Assembly: GCA_022767075.1 (NCBI GenBank)
Contig: JALEPP010000144.1
Location: 1 to 39,488 of the forward strand
Source of the DNA: Agathobacter sp.
Lineage (GTDB): Bacteria > Bacillota > Clostridia > Lachnospirales > Lachnospiraceae
DNA: 39,488 bases
Direction: 5' to 3'
Shown: piece after piece, positions 32,360 to 39,488 of the stretch
Numbering within the stretch: the first letter of the stretch is position 1
Layout: every line of letters begins with the position of its first letter
Program-made: the position numbers and the translations under genes
Notes under the pieces: generated by a model
What the model was told of the DNA's origin: nothing
Databases searched by the model: none
The model's input: only the letters and a program-made list of their open reading frames with translations

Positions 32360-33328
32360 CTACATATGTGTTCTTGGATCTGATGCATCACCAAGGTTCT
32401 GTCCTACTACATAGAGAACAACCGTGATAATTGCAGAAATAACTACAGGGCTCCAGAACTCAAACTGCCAACCAGGAGTAACCATGGCACTTTCTGCCTC
32501 GAAAATCAAACGTCCAAGAGAACGCTCAGAAATACCCATACCGATGTAAGCTAAGAATACCTCATAAGAAATGTAAGAAGGAATCTCAGTAGCAAGCAGG
32601 GTTACGATTACCGAGGTCATAAACGGAAGAATATTCTTCATGGCAATCTTAATCGTAGATGTACCCAGACACTTGGATGCAAGGTTATACTCACGGTCAC
32701 GGATAATGATTACCTGAGTACGAATGAAGTATGCAATGGCAAGCCATCCCGTAATGGTAAGTGCAAGAACCATGGTCCAGAAGCTAGCCTTGAAAAGCAT
32801 AACCATTACGGACATGAATACCAGCTGTGGTACATTGGCAATAATGTTGTAGACTTCGGTCATTACAATATCGACCTTTTTTGAAAATCCCCAGACGGAA
32901 CCTACCACAACACCAACGGTCATATTGATAAGAGCACACATAAATGCCAGTGAAATAGAAATGCGGGATCCATTCCAGATTGCGTCAAAGGTAGATTCTC
33001 CGGACTTACCGGTTCCTAAGATATACTTCAAATGGAAACCATATTTGTCAATCGCCTTCGATGGTGTCAAATGCTTCGCTGTTGCATCAAGCAAGGAACC
33101 ATACTGATCGAACTCTGTCACCATTGGATAGATGTAAGCAAATGCAATTACAAAAATCAAGAGAGACAGAATAATAATATTGATTTTTTTCTTAAAGAAC
33201 ACACGGAACACTGACTGCCAGTAGGAATAACGTGGAGCAGTAATACGCTCAGACTCCAAATCGTTATGATCCACCTTGGCGAACAGTTCCTCTTCCGACA
33301 TGTTGAATTCGTCTAAATTAGTATTCAT
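32360..33328 (-). CDS. oppC: Oligopeptide ABC transporter permease OppC
   Basis: A standard 322-residue binding-protein-dependent permease. It has an N-terminal cytoplasmic tail, one helix (IIILSLLIFVIAFAYIYPMV), an external loop, then five more helices. The ATPase-contacting EAA loop reads REYNLASKCLGTSTIKIAMK with NILPFM. The C-terminus (VGQNLGDASDPR) is typical of OppC/DppC, including the GD.LRDALDPR-like end. It lies seven bases after oppB and uses AAAGGATAGG. It is the only Opp subunit here of ordinary size. Confidence 0.94.
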   Translation of the reverse strand: MNTNLDEFNMSEEELFAKVDHNDLESERITAPRYSYWQSVFRVFFKKKINIIILSLLIFVIAFAYIYPMVTEFDQYGSLLDATAKHLTPSKAIDKYGFHLKYILGTGKSGESTFDAIWNGSRISISLAFMCALINMTVGVVVGSVWGFSKKVDIVMTEVYNIIANVPQLVFMSVMVMLFKASFWTMVLALTITGWLAIAYFIRTQVIIIRDREYNLASKCLGTSTIKIAMKNILPFMTSVIVTLLATEIPSYISYEVFLAYIGMGISERSLGRLIFEAESAMVTPGWQFEFWSPVVISAIITVVLYVVGQNLGDASDPRTHM

Positions 33329-33335
33329 AAATTAA

Positions 33336-34907
33336 TTACCTATCCTTTGATGAGAATGAGATACGTGGATCTACCATTGAGATTAAAATGTCTCCTAAAA
33401 TTACTGATAAAACAGAAATCACTGCATAGAACAAAGTAACACCAATGATAACACCATTGTCGTATGTATTAATTGCCTTGGTAAGCAGGTTACCGGCACC
33501 AGGAACTACGTATACACGCTCTGTGATAATCGCACCGGTCAAGGCTACTAAAAGGCTGCCCGGAATACCATGCACAATTGGAATAATGGCATTCTTTAAT
33601 ACATGCTTTGTAAAAATCTCGTTTTCAGAAAGACCACCGGAACGAGCAAATTTCACGTAGTCGGAATTCATCTGGTCAATCATATAACGGCGCATCCACT
33701 TCATTAAATCTGCAATAGAACGCAATGCAAGTGATACCACCGGAAGCACAAATACAAGCTTCGTTGCAGCATCCATATCAAAGGTGGTTGGAAGTCCCAG
33801 CTCTCCACCGATTGCCTTGAAAAGGAAAATATAAGCTAAGGATGGCACTGCGATAATAAATACGATGTAACAGGTAAGTATCTTGTCTACTAATTTATCC
33901 TTATTTCTTGCCATTACAATTCCAAGGGGAACCCCAAGGAAGTACGCAAGTAAAATCGACATAATACCGATTACAAAGGAGTATCCAACCTTAGAAAAAC
34001 CGCTTTTCGATGTAGATACATTGGTGTAATCATCCACATAACGATCCTGTAGCACAAGAAGACTGTCTCTTGATCCCTCCACATAAGTTGCAGTATGAAG
34101 GTTGTCTGCCGAGTCTGCTACAAGTCCGGTAGGATAAGTAATGGTAGATTTCTTAAAGGAGCCCTGTGACTGGTTCATTGTATCAAATACATCTACACCA
34201 AGGTTTACAGAGTAGGAAGTACCAAGACTAATTTTGATAATATTCTGATGGAAATATGGGAACTGATCATCAAAGTACAGTAAGTATCGATTGGTGGTTC
34301 CATTTCCCATAATAGCCGGCGAAAATTTTTCCCCACCGTATGCAGGATCATGAAGAGTAAAGGTAATTCCCCTCTCTCCCACAATATTCTCTACATTGTG
34401 AATGCTGTCTACCTGCACCAGGTTACGAAGATATGCTCCAAGTCTTGTAAAAAGAGGAACATCTCTGTATGCAAACAAGGCCTGGTTACCACCGGAAGCA
34501 ACTTTTCTAGGAGATGCCATAACAGCATCCAGTCTCTTGACGGTGTAACCCTGACTCTTGTAATATTCGTTGAATTTTTGTACATACTCCTTAGTAAGGT
34601 CTGAGTCGTTCTCAGCTTTTCTACTAAGAGTAACTGCTTTCGACATGGTCTCTTCGTCAATCTCACCCTCTGCAAGAAGCATCTGTAAATACTCCGAGAA
34701 GGTTACGTAATCCAAATAACCATAGTTCTCCCATGTCTGATATTTGTATGTTATTTTCTGATTGTTATTGGTCTTTGTGTACTGAGAATCTTTCGCAAAA
34801 ATAAGGTTTCTGTCCATGATTCCATAAATCATCATCATAACGATTCCGATAACGATGATAATCGAACAGATACCTCTTAGAATTCGATTAACTAAATATT
34901 TTGTCAT
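33336..34907 (-). CDS. oppB: Oligopeptide ABC transporter permease OppB with large external insertion
   Basis: The first helix (ILRGICSIIIVIGIVMMMIY) is followed by about 290 residues of soluble sequence before the second helix (VGYSFVIGIMSILLAYFLGV). The remaining helices and the EAA loop (YVKFARSGGLSENEIFTKHV) are normal, ending in LGDILISMVDPRI. OppB is usually near 306 residues with a short loop here; this one has 523. The added domain should face outward and could contact the binding protein. The ATG at 34907 (GAGTGAT upstream) is preferred to upstream starts without a ribosome site. Confidence 0.9.
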   Translation of the reverse strand: MTKYLVNRILRGICSIIIVIGIVMMMIYGIMDRNLIFAKDSQYTKTNNNQKITYKYQTWENYGYLDYVTFSEYLQMLLAEGEIDEETMSKAVTLSRKAENDSDLTKEYVQKFNEYYKSQGYTVKRLDAVMASPRKVASGGNQALFAYRDVPLFTRLGAYLRNLVQVDSIHNVENIVGERGITFTLHDPAYGGEKFSPAIMGNGTTNRYLLYFDDQFPYFHQNIIKISLGTSYSVNLGVDVFDTMNQSQGSFKKSTITYPTGLVADSADNLHTATYVEGSRDSLLVLQDRYVDDYTNVSTSKSGFSKVGYSFVIGIMSILLAYFLGVPLGIVMARNKDKLVDKILTCYIVFIIAVPSLAYIFLFKAIGGELGLPTTFDMDAATKLVFVLPVVSLALRSIADLMKWMRRYMIDQMNSDYVKFARSGGLSENEIFTKHVLKNAIIPIVHGIPGSLLVALTGAIITERVYVVPGAGNLLTKAINTYDNGVIIGVTLFYAVISVLSVILGDILISMVDPRISFSSKDR

Positions 34908-34923
34908 AATTTTATCACTCATG

Positions 34924-34963
34924 AAAATGTTGCAAGAGAGTAGTCTCCCACTCCCTTGCAGCA
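34924..34963 (-). terminator. Leaky hairpin between oppA and oppB
   Basis: Two 14-base arms (34928-34941 and 34950-34963, core TTGCAAG) pair at 12 positions plus one G-U. Only TTTT follows on the minus strand. Such hairpins after binding-protein genes usually let part of the transcription continue and stabilise the upstream mRNA, giving more binding protein than permease. Confidence 0.6.
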
Positions 34964-34994
34964 TCGTTAATAGTTTATTTTTTTGGTACGTTTT

Positions 34995-37160
34995 TTAGTA
35001 GATACCGATGCATTTAATCATGTATCCGCTGTATTCTGGTAAGAATGTATTTAAGTAGGTTGAAGGATCTCCGTAGTCTGGACCCCATCCTGAAAGGTCA
35101 TATACATCGTAGTTAGCTTCCCATCCATAGTTGGTGAAGTATCCAGCATAGTACCACTCGTTTTCATTTGCACATGATACAAGGTTCACCTTTACGCAAT
35201 CTCCAAGAGAGTTCTCAACAGACTGTTTGAAAGCGTTTGCAAGGTTAGAGTAGGTTGGTAAGTTAGAAGCATATGGAAGGTCGAAGGTAATTGGGTTCTC
35301 TGCTGAGATTTCTACGCCTTCTGCCTTAAGCTCCTCGATACCTTTTGCAAGTTCAGCTGCTGCGAACTCTGGGTTGTACCATCCATCAAAGCCTGAGCAA
35401 GAATCAACTGCTGCTGCCTGGCCATCTCTCCATACGGTGATATCCATTCCATCAGCATCTAACTGGGCCTGAACAACCTGTCCGTAGTATGTTCCAGCTG
35501 GGAACTCTCCAAGTCCGTCAACAGTAACAGCTTCCTCTAATGATACAAAGTGTCCCGGTGTGTATGTATTGATTAAGTTCTTCTCTGCAAGATCATCACC
35601 GTTCTTCTGAGCGTTCCAAGCTTTACGATCCAATGCTGTACAGATTGCTCTACGGACATGTACATTCTGGAATGCTTTTGTTGTCTGCTCAATATCAGCT
35701 GCATCTCTTCCACTTACTACAGTAGTGGTATCGTTGGTGTTTGCAGTTGCATAACGATTTACGTTTAAGAATGCCATGTAAGAGGTAGCATCGGTTGATG
35801 AAGTAATAACTTCGTCATTGTCAAATAAGCCTTCGCTCTTAGCGATTTCTACTGTCTCAGTAGTAAGTGCACAGCTTGAAACAAGTCCTGATTTTACGTC
35901 CTCGTATACCTTTGTTGGGTCCTCACCACTTTCGTAGATGAAGTTAATGTTTGATACATTGATCTTTGAAGGATCATAGTAATGCTCGTTCTTAACAAAT
36001 TTGATTTCTTTTTCTACAGTAGCGCTTGAAACTGTGTATGGTCCACAGTAAGCGATATCATCCTTGGTCTGTCCGTACTGGCAGGTTGCATCGTACTCAG
36101 CACCGAATTTACCACCCTTTGACTCGTAGAATGAAGTACAAAGTGGCTGATAAGCGCTGTACTCAAGAGTAGTTAAGTAGTATGAGCATGGCTGAACTAA
36201 AGTGTATTCTACAGTGTAGTCATCTACAGCCTTTACTCCAACCTGATCCATTCCAACTTCACCTGCAAGGTACTCAGATACACCAACTACAACGCCGGCT
36301 TCAAGATCTCCAAGACCACTCTGAGTATCCATCATGTGCTGGAATCCGTTTACAAAGTCTTCTGCTTTAAGCTCTGCAAGTGGCTGTCCCTGTGAGTCAA
36401 CCCACTGTACACCCTCACGAAGCTTGAAGGTATAGGTAAGTCCATCATCAGATACTGTGTAGCTCTCAGCAAGTGCTGGCTGAAGCTGTCCTTCGCCGTC
36501 ATATTCCAAAAGTCCGTCTACACACTGGCTAAGTGGCTCGTTTGTGGTAGCACGTGAAGAAGCAAGTACATCCCAGGTCTCTGGATCTCCAGTGTATGGG
36601 TATGAGTAGGTATCAGCAAAGGTATATCCCTGATCGGTTAAGTACTGTTTCGCCCAATCATGGTAAGTTCCAGTACCTTTTAACTCTTCCCATTTAGCCT
36701 TCATAGCCTGAATGTCTGCGTTTTTGATTAATTCATTACATACGATTGCGCTGTGGAATCTAGTCTGATCTGTTCCCCAAAGAACGTAATCAAAAGAATA
36801 TGGAGCTACGTGAGTGATTCCGTAACGTCCTCCCTTTGAGGTCGTTGGAAGCATAACACCTGCCTCAAGCAATTTAGCTTCTGCTACAGCCATAAGAGCA
36901 TATCTCTCTGATACGGTCTCTGCTGCAAGTGCCTTGTCATACTCTGCCTTGAATTCACCTAATACCTTGTCATATAACTCTGCTGACTCAGCGCTATATG
37001 CTTCCATATCAGGTCCTTCATTTACAGCACCTTCTTCTGTTCCTACAGCTTGTTCTGTTCCTGCTGGTGCTTCTTCACCGGCTTCTTTTCCGCCGCCGCA
37101 AGCACACAGGCTGACACTCATAGCTGCCACGAGCATCAAACTTACGATTTTCTTCTTCAT
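34995..37160 (-). CDS. oppA: Peptide-binding lipoprotein OppA, apparently circularly permuted
   Basis: This is a family 5 extracellular solute-binding protein. The signal peptide ends in SLCAC with Cys21 as the lipid-modified residue, followed by a Glu/Gly/Ala-rich linker. The usual N-lobe (TYSYPYTGDPETWDVL, then LQPALAESYTVSDDGLTYTF) begins only near residue 183. The chain stops at residue 721, right after DYGDPSTYLNTFLPEYSGYM, where family members normally have about 100 more residues. Residues about 58-145 (SAELYDKVLGEF, SERYALMAVAEAKLLEAGVM, YGITHVAPYS) look like exactly that missing C-terminal part. The ATG at 37160 has AGGAGG upstream. The cluster position fixes its role as the peptide receptor. 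Confidence 0.9.
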   Translation of the reverse strand: MKKKIVSLMLVAAMSVSLCACGGGKEAGEEAPAGTEQAVGTEEGAVNEGPDMEAYSAESAELYDKVLGEFKAEYDKALAAETVSERYALMAVAEAKLLEAGVMLPTTSKGGRYGITHVAPYSFDYVLWGTDQTRFHSAIVCNELIKNADIQAMKAKWEELKGTGTYHDWAKQYLTDQGYTFADTYSYPYTGDPETWDVLASSRATTNEPLSQCVDGLLEYDGEGQLQPALAESYTVSDDGLTYTFKLREGVQWVDSQGQPLAELKAEDFVNGFQHMMDTQSGLGDLEAGVVVGVSEYLAGEVGMDQVGVKAVDDYTVEYTLVQPCSYYLTTLEYSAYQPLCTSFYESKGGKFGAEYDATCQYGQTKDDIAYCGPYTVSSATVEKEIKFVKNEHYYDPSKINVSNINFIYESGEDPTKVYEDVKSGLVSSCALTTETVEIAKSEGLFDNDEVITSSTDATSYMAFLNVNRYATANTNDTTTVVSGRDAADIEQTTKAFQNVHVRRAICTALDRKAWNAQKNGDDLAEKNLINTYTPGHFVSLEEAVTVDGLGEFPAGTYYGQVVQAQLDADGMDITVWRDGQAAAVDSCSGFDGWYNPEFAAAELAKGIEELKAEGVEISAENPITFDLPYASNLPTYSNLANAFKQSVENSLGDCVKVNLVSCANENEWYYAGYFTNYGWEANYDVYDLSGWGPDYGDPSTYLNTFLPEYSGYMIKCIGIY

Positions 37161-37246
37161 AAGAATTCCTCCTAAAAATTTATCTTTAACAAAAGATCCA
37201 AGGACCTTTTTGCTAAATTCCTTTTTGTCCCCATTATAAACGAATA

Positions 37247-37284
37247 GTGAAAGCCACCGAACACCTTTGTTCATGAACTTTCAC
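37247..37284 (-). promoter_or_regulatory. Hairpin in the oppA leader over an alternative start
   Basis: GTGAAAG/CTTTCAC (37247-37253, 37278-37284) encloses GAACA/TGTTC. The outer and inner stems hold a GGGGTGA and an ATG (37272-37274) that is in frame with oppA, 38 codons upstream of its normal start. It could control leader translation or an extended product. Confidence 0.45.
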
Positions 37285-37352
37285 CCCACAACCCAAACGC
37301 GGAATATTCTGTTTAAAAAGACAAGTGTCTGTATCTCTCGGACACATTAAAC

Positions 37353-37380
37353 ATTATACACAGATTTTCACGGTTGTCAA
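37353..37380 (-). promoter_or_regulatory. SigA-type promoter of the opp operon
   Basis: Consensus TTGACA (37375-37380), a 16-base spacer and perfect TATAAT (37353-37358) on the minus strand. The oppA leader is about 185 bases. No other strong promoter was seen between here and the end of oppF. Confidence 0.8.
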
Positions 37381-37470
37381 TGGAGAACTTTTGTACTAAT
37401 TAAGAATATTTATACCATCATTTTTCACAGTATTTTCAAGTTTTCCTGCACGCATTTGAATAATATTAGA

Positions 37471-37496
37471 ATTTATACACGTATACATGTATAAAT
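37471..37496. repeat. 26-bp near-perfect palindrome upstream of the opp promoter
   Basis: The two 13-base halves (half-sequence ATTTATACACGTA) differ from perfect symmetry at one base-pair position on each side. It lies about 90 bases before the opp -35 box and 42 bases after the pepF stop. It has no T-run, so an operator is more likely than a terminator. The rest of 37381-37537 is AT-rich and shows no gene. Confidence 0.6.
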
Positions 37497-37537
37497 ATTC
37501 ATTATATAATATTATCCAAATGCTTATTTTTCAATAG

Positions 37538-39211
37538 TTATAATGCCTTTTTCGAAAGCTCCCTAACCAGGTTTTCAATGCAGCCATCCTCAAACGGACT
37601 CATTAATCCCGATTCCTTGATCACGTTTACAAAGAAGTCCTTGGCTGACGCACAACAAAGCTTCAGATAGTTATCCCATGCCATCTCAAAGTCTTTGTCC
37701 ATCATCACCTTAAACTGCATTGCACAGATGCTTGCCAGCACGTAATCAATATAGTAGAAAGGTGTCTGGAAGATATGACCCTGTCTCTGCCAGAAGCCTC
37801 CGTTTCCAAAGAACGGATCGTTGTCGTAGTCCAGATGTGGTCTGTAGGTTTCCTCCAGTTTCTTCCACACCTCCTTGCGCTCTGCAGGGGTGTAGTCCGG
37901 ATTTGCATATACAATGTGCTGGAACTCATCTACCATACATCCGTACGGAACAAAGATGCAGGCATCTGCCATGTGCATTTTTAGGTAATCCCCACTTCTA
38001 TCTCCAAAGAATTTATCCATCCACTGATAAGTAAAGTATTCCATGGACATAGAATGAATCTCCGCAGTCTCCATGGTGATGTCCTGATGCTCCAAAATCT
38101 CCGCATTGCGCACAAGGTATCCCTGAAACGCATGTCCGCACTCATGGGTAATCACATCCACATCGGCATTGGTTCCGTTAAAATTGGCAAAAATAAACGG
38201 CGATTTGTAGTTTGGAATATAGGTCATATATCCACCCTGCTGTTTGGTCTTTCTGCCCAATACGTCAAAGAGCTCATTCTCCATCATAAAGTCAAAAAAT
38301 TCAGCCGTCTCCACAGACAATTGGTGATACATATCCTGTCCGGCCTTTAAGATTTCGTCCGGAGTACCTATTGGAGCCGGATTTCCGTTGTTAAAGTACA
38401 CATCATTGTCGTAGTATTTGAGAGAATCCAATCCAAGCTCCTGTTTTCTGGCCTCATGAAGCTTGGTGGCAAAAGGAACAAAGCTCTCTTTTACCTGGGT
38501 ACGGAATTTTTCTACCATGGCCTGATCATAGCAGTTTCTTCCCATTCTATAGTAAGCAAGCGGAATATAGTTCTCATATCCCATCTCCTTTGCCTGCTTA
38601 GTACGGTTTGCTACCATCCTGTCATAAATCTCATCAATCTCATCTGTTACCGACAAGAAATAATCACTTACTGCCTTCCATGCTGCCTTTCTCACTTCTC
38701 TGTCATTGTTTCGCAAAAACGGAGTCATAAGCGAAAGATTGTATTCACCGCCCTGGAATGGAATTTTTGCTGTGGCAATCAGCTTGTCATAACGGCTAAC
38801 AAGGGCATTCTCTTCCTGCATCAGCGGAATAATCTTTGGATCAAAGGCTTTCAGGCTAATCTCAATATTCTTGAATGCCACCTTTCCAATCTTCTCCTCA
38901 AGCACATCCCTGTAAGGAGATTCAAAAAGGAGCTTGTGATACTCATTGTCCAAGCCTGTGATAACCGGAAGAACCTCATCGTAGAAATCATTCTCTTTCT
39001 CATAGAAGGGATCTGTGGTGTCAATAGAATGGCGAACCTGCGCTAAGGTAATATTGGTCTTAACATCCTCAATCAGCTTGTAGTAATCCTTGTGTACTTC
39101 AAACTGCTCCTCGCCCGACGAAGCCGCCTTTACGCGTTCCATAAGCTTTGAATAAGCCTCTTTTACCTCTTCCAGATCTACTCTGGTGTATGGCATCTCT
39201 GTAAATTTCAT
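37538..39211 (-). CDS. pepF: M3-family oligoendopeptidase F
   Basis: This cytoplasmic zinc metallopeptidase cleaves short peptides. The M3 motif is intact: VITHECGHAFQGYL with the HExxH zinc ligands, and the third ligand Glu in the following helix TMETAEIHSMSMEYF. The substrate-binding C-terminal segments YIDYVLASICAMQF and NYLKLCCASAKDFF match the PepF family. From the ATG at 39211 (GGGAAGAGGA upstream) it has 557 residues, normal for clostridial forms. A GTG at 39244 would add 11 basic residues. It sits directly before the opp operon, so it probably degrades imported peptides. Confidence 0.93.
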   Translation of the reverse strand: MKFTEMPYTRVDLEEVKEAYSKLMERVKAASSGEEQFEVHKDYYKLIEDVKTNITLAQVRHSIDTTDPFYEKENDFYDEVLPVITGLDNEYHKLLFESPYRDVLEEKIGKVAFKNIEISLKAFDPKIIPLMQEENALVSRYDKLIATAKIPFQGGEYNLSLMTPFLRNNDREVRKAAWKAVSDYFLSVTDEIDEIYDRMVANRTKQAKEMGYENYIPLAYYRMGRNCYDQAMVEKFRTQVKESFVPFATKLHEARKQELGLDSLKYYDNDVYFNNGNPAPIGTPDEILKAGQDMYHQLSVETAEFFDFMMENELFDVLGRKTKQQGGYMTYIPNYKSPFIFANFNGTNADVDVITHECGHAFQGYLVRNAEILEHQDITMETAEIHSMSMEYFTYQWMDKFFGDRSGDYLKMHMADACIFVPYGCMVDEFQHIVYANPDYTPAERKEVWKKLEETYRPHLDYDNDPFFGNGGFWQRQGHIFQTPFYYIDYVLASICAMQFKVMMDKDFEMAWDNYLKLCCASAKDFFVNVIKESGLMSPFEDGCIENLVRELSKKAL

Positions 39212-39240
39212 TCCTCTTCCCTCTTTCCTGCGTTGCTTTA

Positions 39241-39260
39241 GCACTTTAGTACTCTAGTGC
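39241..39260. promoter_or_regulatory. Imperfect palindrome before pepF
   Basis: A 20-base inverted repeat with GCACT and AGTGC ends and a central AGTACT; 8 of 10 positions are symmetric. It lies 30 bases before the pepF start codon, a likely operator or leader hairpin. A clear -35/-10 pair was not found beside it. Confidence 0.4.
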
Positions 39261-39294
39261 AACTTTACAACGCTAAATTATTATTTCTTAATGT

Positions 39295-39330
39295 AAAAGA
39301 AGTCCAACTGCGCCATTGCAGTTGAACTTC
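39295..39330 (-). terminator. Terminator of tRNA-Gln
   Basis: A 13-bp stem (39299-39311 with 39318-39330, one G-U pair) is followed on the minus strand by TTTTACATT. It is 34 bases after the tRNA 3' end and separates it from pepF. Confidence 0.8.
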
Positions 39331-39364
39331 ATATATTCATCCTAATCCTATTCCTGTACGTTAA

Positions 39365-39436
39365 CAGGGCTAGTTGGATTCGAACCAACGAATGCAGGAA
39401 TCAAAATCCTGTGCCTTACCGCTTGGCGATAGCCCT
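39365..39436 (-). tRNA. tRNA-Gln (TTG anticodon)
   Basis: A 72-base cloverleaf on the minus strand: acceptor AGGGCTA with TAGCCCT, anticodon stem CAGGA/TCCTG around TTTTGAT (anticodon TTG), T-loop TTCGAAT and discriminator G. The 3' CCA is not encoded. Confidence 0.95.
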
Positions 39437-39488
39437 TGAGTAATACTCGTGCGCCGCACGGATACGCATATAATGCGCACGACACTTT
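39437..39488. other. GC-rich hairpin spacer upstream of tRNA-Gln
   Basis: The last 52 bases hold small nested stems (CGCAT/ATGCG; CGTGC/GCACG; GAGT/ACTC) and no visible promoter. The tRNA may belong to a longer tRNA transcript that starts beyond the window. Confidence 0.4.

Noticed and set aside
34995-37160. oppA as a C-terminally truncated pseudogene, because it stops just after the DYGDPSTYL segment
   Set aside because: The frame is clean, RBS, signal peptide and promoter are good, no remnant of the missing end lies in any frame downstream, and the missing segment appears to be present at the N-terminus.

Overview
The window looks like chromosome from a spore-forming member of the Clostridia, most likely Lachnospiraceae. 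The evidence is the spore gene content (GerA-type germinant receptor genes, spoIIR, an alpha/beta-type SASP), strong AGGAGG ribosome binding sites, the Firmicutes order tig-clpP-clpX-lon-engB, and a ferredoxin-type flavin disulfide reductase. Almost all genes lie on the minus strand. No insertion sequence, prophage or CRISPR array was seen. Family names come from recognising motifs and sequence by eye; no database search was run.

Region by region (minus strand unless stated). 1-4.8 kb: a partial membrane protein, then gerAA, a gerAB-gerAC fusion, spoIIR and a DUF1934 gene. 4.8-6.5 kb: ispE and a GntR/FCD regulator, with a GntR-like palindrome over the ispE promoter start region. 6.6-7.2 kb: a plus-strand conserved gene of unknown function. 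7.2-9.9 kb: a zinc-type ABC importer (binding protein, ATPase, permease) whose binding protein carries a repeated His/Glu-rich loop. 10-16.5 kb: the proteostasis cluster engB, lon, clpX, clpP, tig. 16.6-20.5 kb: a heterodimeric ABC exporter preceded by a promoter, a 32-codon leader ORF and an intrinsic terminator. Part of the leader ORF can pair with that terminator, as expected for translation-dependent attenuation of the BmrBCD kind. 20.6 kb: a SASP gene (plus). 20.9-23.9 kb: DJ-1, CYTH, DUF1653 and two unknown genes in one run.

24-27.9 kb: a small plus-strand gene, a thioredoxin-reductase-like flavoprotein without the NADPH motif, tRNA-Ile, a 650-bp tRNA spacer, tRNA-Leu, a YeiH-family membrane protein and a convergent, overlapping GNAT gene. 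The spacer holds an orphan plus-strand terminator and a 180-bp element that folds into a perfectly closed four-way junction.

28-39.2 kb: a peptide uptake locus: pepF (oligoendopeptidase), then oppA-oppB-oppC-oppD-oppF and an ApbE-like degenerate membrane-anchored protein. Four of the five Opp subunits are non-canonical. The binding protein appears circularly permuted, OppB has a roughly 290-residue external insertion, OppD has a roughly 230-residue charged coiled-coil insertion between Walker A and the Q-loop, and OppF ends in two membrane segments. The window ends with tRNA-Gln.

The strongest candidates for undescribed biology are the remodelled Opp transporter, the leader-peptide attenuator of the exporter, and the four-way-junction element between the tRNA genes.
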